From Amylostereum areolatum (taxonomy: Eukaryota; Basidiomycota; Agaricomycetes; Russulales; Stereaceae), in contig SAXG01000016.1 of the NCBI GenBank assembly GCA_012932865.1, positions 186,001 through 250,000 of the forward strand: 64,000 bases of DNA, written 5' to 3'. The position numbers and the translations under genes were made by a program. Shown here piece by piece: positions 43,485-53,098 of the stretch. Below the pieces are notes generated by a model. It saw only the letters and a list, made by a program, of their open reading frames with translations. It searched no databases and was not told where the DNA came from. Numbering within the stretch: the first letter of the stretch is position 1; the number at the start of each line of letters is the position of its first letter.

Positions 43485-46229
43485 ATGAACAAAAAAAATG
43501 TCCCACCCCTTGCTCCCCTCTCCGAAAGGACCGAAGACGAACAACGTAGCCTAGCGAAGGAGGGGGCCCATGCCGAACCAGAGTCGACGCTCGAAGACAT
43601 AGTGGACGTCGGGGTGCCCTTTCGCGTTCTCATTCTCGGTCGAGCCAACGCCGGAAAGACGACCATCCTTGAGAGGCTCTGCAAAAGCTCTGTCAACGAA
43701 GCCAAGGTATACAGGAATGGCGAACTGGTGGGTTTGTCTCTGTCCTTAGCTCGCTCTATGCCTCACGTTCATACCGCCAGACCGATCAGCAGATGAAGAA
43801 GGGCGAGCGTGGGGTATGTACCTACTGCATCTCTCCCTACCTGTGTCATGGGCCGACGGTCATGCATGCAGCGCGGAGAACATGAGATCGAGGATGAAAT
43901 TCTTTTCCCGTCGTTGGCTGGGTTTGTCTTTCATGACTCGCGCGGCCTCGAGGCGGGTTCAGTGACGGAGGTGGCCACAATTGAGAACTTTGTGAAGAGG
44001 CGCTCAGAAGCGGTGCAGAATAAGGACGAGCAACTGCATGCGATTTGGTAAGCCTGCGCTTCTCGTTTCTGAAGAAGTCGATCTAACTCGTTCACCGGAC
44101 AGGGTATGCCTCCCACTTGACAACGCCCGACCGCTTATGGACGCAGAGGAAAAGCTCTGCAGGATAAATTCAAGCGGCGGTCAGTATCCTTCCTCTGAGC
44201 TTGTAATTTACTTCACCGCGACTGCAGTTCCTGTCGTTGCGATCTTCACGAAACGCGACGCGAGATACAGCGTAGACTACAACATGGCACGCCAGAGCAC
44301 CACGTCACGGGAGGAGGCCAAAGCAGCCGCTGAAAAGGGGGTCGAAAAGTGGATCGAAGACATCCGGGATAGGCTGAAAGGGGACCCCAGTCCATCCGGA
44401 TACATTACGGCTCCGGGTATATGCTTTTCTACTGCCTGCAGAACAGGTGCTTATACCAGCGCAGATCTACAGGAATACAGCTATGACGGCGAGACGTTCT
44501 GCAAAGGGCTGATATCAAAGACGCAGGATCTCCTACCCTCGTCGAAGATGAAAGCGCTACTCGTCACCGTCTGGAGAAACAATATTTCAGAGCGCAGTCT
44601 CTGGGTTTTCCGTAGGCGAGTTTACACATGTCCTGATGTCAGTCTCGAGGCCAATCCCCCCAATTAGTTTACTAGACAGAGTTTGTTCGTCCCATACCTT
44701 TTCAGACGCCTTGCTCAGCCCTCCTATTCCAGTATTTAGGCAGATCTCGTACAGGAACAACAACAAGGAAGACTATAGCAATGATTGTGCTTATCTTTCT
44801 TCGGGTACGTATTTGAAGAGCGGGGGTTCGATGACATTGCTCTGACGTGCAGGATCACAATGAAGCCCGACATCAATGTGGTCAGTCGACTGGACGTTAT
44901 ATATCAGAGGCATCGTATGATTTCATGTAAAGGAAACCGCGGGGATGGACATAGGATGTGAGTCTTTCCAGGATATCTAAAGCGATTGGGTACTAATCAT
45001 GAAACTATTGCTATACATCCGTCCAGCCAGAGGGTGAGTCCGCGGTAGTTGCATCACCGAGAGTGACAACGACGGTTCGCGCGCGCATCCAGTCTGATCC
45101 GCCGGTGAACTTGCATCGAGAGCTGACGACGACGGTTTCGCACGCGCGGACGTCCAGGACGTGAGTCCGCCGGTGAACCTTGCATCAAGAGCTGAACGAC
45201 GCTTGCGCGCGCGGGACATCCACGTGAGTCCGGCTTTGCGTTGCAGCGACGCTCGGACATACCAGACGCGTGAGTCCGCGCAACTGACCTCTTGCACATC
45301 AACGAGAGCTGACAACGACGGCTTCGCACCGCTGCGGACGTCCAGAGGAGTGGTCCGGCGCGTGTGGAACTTGCATCAACCGAGAGCTGACGATGAAGAC
45401 GGCTTCGCCCGCGCTGGGCGCGTCCGGACGTGAGTCCGCCGGTGAACCTTGCATCAACCGAGAGCTGACGATGACGGCTTCGCGCGCGCGGGCGTCCAGA
45501 TCGTGAGTCCGCCGGTGAACCTTGCATCAAACGAGAGCTGACAACGACGGCTTCGCACGCGCGGACGTCCAGATCGTGAGTCTGTGACGCTCGACTGTGT
45601 TGGTGGTGGAGAACTGATTGTACCGCGACATGTTGGTCTTTAGCGGGTACGTATTTGCAGTGCCATACATCGCTCACTAATAATTGCGGCTTAGGGTGTC
45701 CTTCTTGAGCAATCCGCAACTATCTTCGATCCCAATGACTCGGCGAGTTCATAGTCACTGTATGCCCGTGTACGTTGTTTTAACCGAAAACATTTTTTTC
45801 AGTCCGAGCTGTCTCGCGACAGGGCCGTGGTTTTGGTTGCATGTGCGCCAGATTATAAGCCATCATCTCCCTCCTTTTGTTGACTTGATTCTCGCATTTC
45901 AGTACTTGTTATAATCCAACGCAAAGTCATCATCGCAATAAACAAAAAAGGAGACAAATCACTGGCATCCTACGAAACGGAGCTGAAGAAGGTCGTGGGC
46001 CATCCCGCTGTCAAGGCCACTCTATCTTCGCTGGAGCGGCAGATCGCGGAGAATTTTGGTTCGAATGGGAAAGACGGAAACTTCGACGACTTCAAAGAGG
46101 ACGATATCAAACTCATGGCAAAGAAGTTGACGGAGATTGTTGAGGACAATCTGCTTGACGAGTCGGATGGTGAGTTCTACCAACCAAGCGACTTCTCAAA
46201 TTCATGCTAATCTAGCCGCAGCGGAATAA
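43485..46229 (+). pseudogene. P-loop GTPase, family B, copy 2 (B2), G domain intact, linker and array decayed
   Basis: G-domain exons 43485-43727, 43781-43813, 43872-44047, 44103-44179, 44228-44416, 44465-44619 are open (291 codons) with GRANAGKT, FVFHDSRGLEAGS, EQLHAIW, FTKRD and SERSLWVFRRR. Linker exons 44668-44680, 44706-44804 and 44853-44880 follow. The last is one base shorter than its B3 counterpart and meets a TGA, although its end (codons MKPDINV before GTCAGT) is back in the conserved register. Tail exons 45695-45742, 45803-45842, 45903-46169, 46216-46229 are in frame; the first tail intron has a GC donor (GCGAGT at 45743) where B1 has GTGAGT. Between linker and tail is a short, degenerate micro-exon array. 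A single sequencing indel could make it appear broken, so the pseudogene call is tentative. Confidence 0.65.
44955..45646 (+). repeat. degenerate intron/micro-exon array of B2
   Basis: About nine units of roughly 65-75 bp with the core GTGAGTCCGCCGGTGAACCT and AGAGCTGACGA. Some junctions keep the three-base spacing: TAG-GAT-GTGAGT (44955), CAG-AGG-GTGAGT (near 45032), CAG-GAC-GTGAGT (near 45160), two CAG-ATC-GTGAGT (near 45500 and 45573) and TAG-CGG-GTACGT (45644). Others are damaged: donor changed to GATCCG or GTGGTC, acceptor CAC or CCG, spacing of four. This contrasts with the clean arrays of B1 and B3. Confidence 0.8.
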
Positions 46230-46839
46230 GGACGGAGGAGTCGGTGACACTGTGCTATGCATGTCGGAGAAAGCAACACATGATGTCGGCGAACTACCCG
46301 AAATTGGAGGGTCGGTGGAAGACGAGCATTCTCAACGGTCTTGGGGAAGGATAAATATCGGAGCTGGAATGTACGATAGGAGGCGACGAGCGCGATCAAA
46401 GCTGAAGTTATCTAAGAATGTACAGTACTGTGGGCACCTCGTATTCATTATTGTTCGTGCATCATTCAACACATCCCCGCTCGAGAAACGAGCAATATCC
46501 TGGACGTTCTGCGCCAGCACGCCAACGCACCCTTCCCACCTGTATCCACCCCGGTTTACCATCACATGGTCTCGCTCGTTCGAAGGGTCTTGTGGAGTCC
46601 GAACCGACGATGCCTGGTGTGCTCCCAGAAGAGTGATGGTGATGTAGTTGTGGAGCGAAAGATGTAGGGTGAGCATCGTCTGCTAGTAGTCAGTATCATA
46701 GTATGAAAACGAGGCGAACGAAGGGAGGGATCGAGTGGGGGAGCGAGAGGCTCCACCGAGCACAAAGGAGATTGAGAGGGGAGGGTAACGCCACACAAAC
46801 GAACGACGGAGTCCATCCCTACAACCAGAACACCCAGGA

Positions 46840-48570
46840 TCAACGCCTGTATGCTTTCCTTCAATACCAGCCAAGCACCAGCACTCCTGCTTGCGCGCCG
46901 AGATGGGCAACACACGGGGGCGGGGCGGTCCTTGTCGACGTCGACGACGCAAATGGCGGCGTTGCCTTCGAGGACCCCGACCTGGCCCCCGATCCGGAGA
47001 ACGCGGCCCGGAATGCGAAACCAGGCTTCTCGAGGAACCCGAACGTCTGCGAGGCCATGGCTGCCAGCAGCGCGTGTTGCGGACTGACATCCTTGGAGGA
47101 GGAAGAGGTGATAGTATAGTGGGGATGCCGGAGAGGCTTGGGTGGGAAAGGAGGACGCGGGGGAGTATGACGAGGGCGAAGAGGGAGAGGAGGGGAAGTG
47201 TTTTCCGGAGAGAAACAGCGGGTGGTTCGCCGCTGGTCCTGGCGGTGTATGTTCAAGGCGAGACTGGTGATGGGGGCGTGAGGGAGGGGGAGGGTGAGGA
47301 TGGCTGCTATTCTTGTCGTGGTGGCGCGTCTGCTGGGCCATCCGAGTCCACATGTGCACACGATACCTATAAATCAAATCGAATGCGTCAGTTGTGGGTA
47401 CGTCTTTGCAAAATCGGCACGTACAAACTGAGCATCTTCACTGTGAACGGGATGCTCTCCGCGAACACGTCGAGCCCAGGTTTCGTTGCCTACTGTCCGC
47501 CTATGCCGAACGGAGTCGACGGGGCATCCGCGTTGAGCGACGGGTTCATGTTCCCTTCGAAGTCGGGGCTGCACTATCCGCCTATGGCCTTGACGCTTGC
47601 GAGCGGGCGCGCGAAGCTCTCGGGGATGATGGTCGTGTGCACAGGTGTGATCCCGCCGAAGCCCATCGTGTTGCCGCCCCAGAACACTTTATTTGCCATC
47701 GCGGGAGAAGAGGGCAGGTCCTTGTGTACATTTGAGGGAGAAGACGCATAAGCGGGGGTGGGCACCGCGGCGGGGGGGTGGGGTAGGGGATGGGGCCAAC
47801 AGGAGGCAGGATGGGCGTGTCGTCCATGTTGAGAGGCGCCATCTTGACCGCCGAAATCACCTAGCGAAGAGCAGCGTTCTCGGACGTTATGCTGCCGAAT
47901 TCGGTGCGGATAGCGTCGACGAAACGGACGCGTTCGGCACTGTCACCTTCGAAAGTGTTGCTGTACTCTAATATAACAACAAGTTAGTACAGTGAATCAA
48001 GGCGGGAATGAGTGCTGAGAGCGAAAGGGAGGGTGAAGGCATATGATGGGATGGGAGGGGACGAAAGGGGGGCGGAGAGAGCGTATAAAGTATGAATGGA
48101 TAAGAAGAGTGGCTTCGGGAGCAGGGCGTGGTGAAGCCGTCGTTCTCGAGCGGAGTCCAACGCAATATTTTCCCTCCTAAGCCCACCCACCATAGACTCA
48201 TACCGCTCCGTTGGTAGAAATGTCTAATGAAGATACATGGGACTTACCCTTCAGCGTACACGGAAGTTGCGCGCACTTTTCTTTCTTCCTCAGCTATACG
48301 CACGCCAGTCAGCGAGATCGTCCCTGCCCTCGTCGAGGAGTCCTGATCCCGGGGTGGGAATTGGAAGGTGAAGGAAGGCTTGTCGTCTAAGCTAAAGTCG
48401 GAGGCGGTAGCTTGGATTTTAGCGGGGGTGACCATGATATGTGAATTGACAGAGAGCGGGGAATATTCATAGATGGCTGAGAAGTCAGAGGAGAGAGTGA
48501 CTGGAGAGAGAGTTGAGGGAAGGAAGGTTGAAGCGAGAGAGCGCTTAGGGCTGACCGTAGTTCGGCGATA
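46840..48570 (-). pseudogene. broken bZIP gene, copy 2 (R3)
   Basis: Minus-strand pieces of the bZIP protein: DQDSSTRAGTIS near 48330, zipper-like EYSNTFEGDSAERVRFVDAI near 47960-47900 and SENAALR with a stop, MDDTPILPPVGPIPYPTP near 47820, MANKVFWGGNTMGFGGITPV near 47700, TTIIPESFARPLASVKAIGG near 47640-47580, then DVSPQHALLAAMASQTFGFL near 47080. The basic region is absent and frames shift at least four times. Its distance from B2 is the same as that of the intact gene from B3. Confidence 0.8.
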
Positions 48571-50029
48571 AATCACGGCACGTGATGCCGCAAGCGTGAC
48601 GCGTGTCGAACTCACGACCAGCTCACGACAAGTCTCCTTCGACTTTTCTCCCAGCTTCCTCCCTCAATCCTGCTATACTTACTTACCTCGCCATCCCATT
48701 GCGTGCCCGTGTTTTTATATTCCCCATGCCATCAAAGCACAACTCAGAATGGCGGCACTGAATTTCATGACGTCTTACTGGACACGACGTGAGTCCCATC
48801 GGCGCTCGTCCTCATTCCCAAGACTCAACCGCAACAGCATCGACCTTCCGGTGTCGTCGCATGCTATGACCGCATCTTCTACGAGAACCCGACCTCCATG
48901 AGCTTTGATACCCTTTCTGTGCCCACGCAAGACTTGTGCTTCGCTCTCCAACCATTGTCATCCCCCGCCCCTGGGCTTCCTTGTCACAACGGTTTCAGTG
49001 TCTTCTCTAGGCTCCCCCGAGCACCCTTACAGCGTTACTATCTTGCTCCACAAAACCTCCATCGTATTGGAAACCCGGGCGCATCACCAGAACAGGGAAG
49101 CGATGGGTTAGAGCGACGGCATTCCATCGCATGGAGTCTCGTGAGTTATTCTCTTGCATGTGCTCCTCGTCCTCATCCTCACCACTTCACCCAGGCCCTA
49201 TCACCCACACACGCCGCTTCTGGAGCCCCTTCGCCCGCCCAAGCTTCCGCCAATCTGTACGCGCCGCCTCTCCTCCCACCATATGCAGCTCACACGCATT
49301 AGCTTTCGGGGATTTACTTCCCGCCGACCTCGGTCGTGCTCACCTCCGTAGCGAACTGGCCTGCGATCTCATCATCTCCCCCACCCCCACCCCCTATTTT
49401 TCCTGTTGCAAGTGGTAGAGAAGACCCGGGCGAGTGGCCGGATCGGCACATACGATATATGCATATATGAGTGCAACTTTATCTCTGAGGATCGCAAGCT
49501 GCGGGCCCACGGAAAGCTCGATATTGCCCGGAAAATGTCGACAGGACACGGGCGATCGTGGAGCGTAGCAAGGCGATCGCCCTCGAGATCATATACCACC
49601 AGGCCGTTGGGTTTTCCCGACCTAGGATAACGTCCTCGGCTTCCTAAAGTCTATACTATGCGTCCCCCCCCCCCCTCTCATGATATATCGTGTTCCAAGG
49701 TCCCTCCCTCCCTACACACCCAACCTGTTCTATCCGTCATCAAGCTCTTCATCTCCTGGAGGTTTGCCAAGGTCACGACTAGCTTCTTTCTCCCTAGGCC
49801 CTCCTCAACGTACCCCCAACCTCGAAATTCCAAGCCCTTCCATCCATATCTCGTCGTGTCTCGCACCCGCGCGCGCCCCTTCATGCACCCTCCGGAGGTC
49901 AAAGCTAAAATCGCACAAAATCCCTTCATCATCATGGTGTCCCTCAAACAACATGGGGCCGAAGCTGCCGCTCATCATCATCGATCACCTCGCAGACGTG
50001 CAGGTGATGCTGTCATCCGAGCACGGATT
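48571..50029. other. unassigned, duplicate of part of 32.4-33.4 kb
   Basis: No intact gene. Around 48865-49140 the sequence resembles 32440-32740, and shorter patches resemble 33.07-33.36 kb. A poly-C run sits near 49666-49676. The stretch probably contains decayed coding sequence that preceded the GST remnant. Confidence 0.4.
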
Positions 50030-50236
50030 CGCGGTGGCGGAGACGTGGTCGATCGCTGATGTGGCGGTTTCTTGGGTGGATGGCGATGCTATTGAGGAGA
50101 GAGGCGGAACAGCCGGAGCAGGAGGCGCAGAAGGCGATGCATGGGGTTTCATACGAGATCGGGAGGTTCGAGAGGCTGTAGAAGTATCTCAAGGCGCTGG
50201 CATGCAGGGAGAGCCGGAAGACGCGGTTCCGTGAAG
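50030..50236 (+). pseudogene. remnant of an omega-type GST C-terminal domain
   Basis: Reads GFAVAETWSIADVAVSW, then after a one-base frame change AMLLRREAEQPEQEAQKAM and GVSYEIGRFERL, an in-frame TAG, KYLKALACRESRKTRFRE and a GTGAGT donor. SIADVAV is the N-capping box of GST C-terminal domains, and RFERL-KYLKALACRES matches RFERLQRYFEDVTSRES of the intact gene at 7.8-8.7 kb. One frameshift and one stop make it a pseudogene. It lies next to A3 much as the intact GST lies next to A1, so the GST may have been part of the duplicated unit. Confidence 0.72.
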
Positions 50237-50496
50237 TGAGTGTTCATTTATGTCCGTGGATATCGTGCATAGCTAATGCATGCAGAATGGTATAAAGGGG
50301 TATATCAAGAAGCTGCTTGATCAAAGCAAGTAGCAAGGTCTCGATCCGTGAAGGGTTTGTGGACGATGTAAAGATGTCGGTATCGGCCAGTCGAGATACA
50401 CACTTTGCGAGTTGCTCAAGGGTACTTGCTAACACGCTTCAGGAGCCGATGTGAGACGTCAGTATGTATCGAAATCGTCTGTGGTTGATTACACGC

Positions 50497-52671
50497 TCAG
50501 TGTGTCAAGCTTCGAGATTCACCGCTCAAAACCGGGGGCAGATTCCAAAGCTCCTCAGGATTCAACCACGCCTTGTCTATGGCCTGCTCCCCCTCGCGGG
50601 CGCTCCCCTCTGGATCGAAGCGGTGCTCATCGATAAGCCTCTCGATCTTCTCGATGGCATGGTCCGGCTCCAGGCGGTCCAAGGACCCCAGCTCGTCGAC
50701 CCACGTCTGGATGCTGACATGAATGGGGCGCTTCCGACGGTGGTGCATCCTCAGGGTGGCGTTCAGTGACTTGTGGGTGAGCGGCGCCCGCTGCGTGAGC
50801 CAGAAGACGGTGTCCATCGTGAGCGTGAGGTCGATGATGAAGCCCATCAGACACCGAAGAGAGTTTTTGCTGGGGGGTACGAGCGACTCGGTCATCGCGT
50901 TTAGGGAGACTTGAAAGATTCTCACCTCTTCTTGAACGTGTTACAGGCCCACTCAGCGAAGAAAATAACGGCGGCGGCGGGCGTGGCGTACACGATCGCC
51001 GCTGGGTGATTCTGTGCCGCCTGCAGAGCACGCATTGACCATTTGTAACTGAGAAGACCAACATATCTGCGTTTTAGATGTGTAGATGTGGAACATGCAT
51101 GTGCACTCACTCGGCGGGGCTGGTGTCATCGAGGTCTCTGACGACAATAGAAACCAATGCAGAAAATTCGGGGCCATGAAGATGCTATGCCAGATGAAGA
51201 GTGAGGCCTTGAAACGGCGAGCGACAGGTTTGCGTACTTACCCCCTCAGGATCGTTCATGTTCCATACGCGCAGGATGTCCTTGCAAAGAACGCCCAGGC
51301 ATTTCTTCATTGAGAATCCCACAAAGACATCGGAAAGAAGTCCACGCCAATATCCTACGGGAATATCGCTGAGAAGGCGATAGGATGCGAGGGAAAAGGG
51401 CCTACTTTTCTTTCCAACCCTGGGTGTGGAAACACCAGAAGTCAGTCAAGCTCGTGATGGCACATGAAAAAAAAACGCACACGATGGACACCTTGATGTT
51501 CTCGGTAGCGTTCGCGCGCTGCGCCGTGGCCCACGTGAGCCACACTTTGTCAGGCAGGTTGTCCTGAACGGTCGAGACCAGACCTTCGATCCTTTTCACG
51601 TACAGGTCATCGTCGGATTTGACTGCGCGGAACAGAGGTGGAACGTCAGAGGACCACGGTACTAAACACCCCAAAATTTGGAACTCACCAGACACTGCTG
51701 CCCACAGGTACTGCTCTGAGTGCTCTGCCTTCTCCACCTCCTGCTCCACCTGCCCCTCTAGTTGCGCCTGAAGAGCACGGAGTGGGGCGACGCAAAGCTG
51801 CTGCACCTTGTCGTCTATGGACTGCACGACGGCCGCGTCAAACTCCTCATCTGACATGGATTCTGCCTTCTCGTCCTCTTCGAGCTCCTGCAATGTTCGC
51901 GTGTAGAGAACATCGAGCTTGGTAAAAACCACAATGATAGGGACTGACAGGTGCGCGCACGCGAGTGAGTATGGCACATGATCGCTGTGAAGATGTCTCG
52001 TACCTTTTCGGTCGACGTTTTGCAGGAGTTCTTCGTCGCCTGTCTTGAATGTCCTTCCATTCGCGAATGGTATTTCTATACACAACCTACAGGAGTATGA
52101 GATGACGTCTATGGATAATGAAAATGTATGGCGCACCAGATAGCATGGAGTTGGTCGCGAAGCGCGGGCATATCGGATCGCCTCTTGATAAAGTCAAGGA
52201 CTATTTTCAGGTTGTCCTTCTCTCCGCTTTCAAACCCTTGGGAATCGTGCAGTATAAAGTGATCGTTGTCCTTGGACGTAAGCGCAGTGTCGATATCGTG
52301 GTGACCCGGTTTGTCGGACTTGACAGTCTAGTGTGGCGACGCGTCAGTACATAGTACTCCCGACGACGGATGCCAGTAATGCATAGTTCGCTCACGGTGA
52401 CATCGACGCCAAAAACACGGTTGATGAGCGCAGATTTTCCGGCACCGGTCTGTTTGAATTTGTTAATCACTGTGGAATTGGACAGGGATAGACGGATGTT
52501 ACCCTGCCTAGGACCAAGATTCGAAGTCTGAAGGGAGACAGGATGGAAATATCAGACTGCCACGGTAGCTTTGGCATAAAGCAGAGCACCCTACACATAC
52601 CTGGGACACTGACGGAGGAGCTCATCGGCGGTAGAGGCGAGCTCGGGGGGTGCTTGTGAGGGGGGAGACAT
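50497..52671 (-). CDS. P-loop GTPase, family A, copy 3 (A3)
   Basis: Same multi-exon plan as A1, apparently undamaged. Start codon at 52671 (MSPPSQAPPELA), P-loop GRTGAGKS with the intron after GR, FGVDVT, FILHDSQGFESGEKDNLK, RDQLHAIW, LCIEIPFANGRTFKTGDEEL, G4 FTKLD, a Glu/Gln-rich helix (LEGQVEQEVEKAEHSE), VWLTWATAQRANATENIK, a micro-exon adding VGKK, GYWRGLLSD, LCKDILRVWNMNDPEG, HLHGPEFSALVSIVVRDL, EYVGLLSYKWSMRALQAAQN, and a last exon LMGFIIDLTLTMDTVFWL ending SGESRSLTH. All junctions I checked keep frame. It is divergent from B3 over 427 bp. Role unknown; the conserved HAIW...GDEEL segment after G3 is a hallmark shared by all three copies. Confidence 0.8.
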
Positions 52672-52771
52672 GGATGCTGCGAGGACACTTTATCACGAAA
52701 GACGGTAGACCGTTGCTGGTAAAGGGCGTTTGTTCCGTGGCATCACCGAGCGAGTGATTGAATATTATATT

Positions 52772-52815
52772 GAGGGCGCAGGGCTGTCACGGGAGCACAG
52801 GCTCTTTGATCCAAG
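52772..52815. promoter_or_regulatory. conserved block in the shared A/B promoter (copy 3)
   Basis: Begins GAGGGCGCAGGGCTGTCAC and ends CTTTGATCCAAG, with a small insertion (ACAGG) relative to the other two copies. Position between the divergent A3 and B3 starts is conserved. Confidence 0.45.
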
Positions 52816-53098
52816 CATAACGACTCACGACTCCTGGACTTGGAGCATCTTGCCAGTGTACTTATACCTCAGGCAGGTACTGAATCACTCACAGTCGTGT
52901 TCAGATTCGGGCACAGGTCGCAGTGTGGGAGGAAGCCTCAGGAAGGTAGGGCCCAGCCACGGGCGGGTGCACAGTGCCGGTGGCATATTAGTATGGGCGC
53001 TGACGTAAGCGGAAATTGAATGGCAAGTGGCTGTAGAACCCTACTTTCAGTGGCCAGCTACTCGTCGCTTCCTTATCCCTAGCATCCTTCAACAATCG

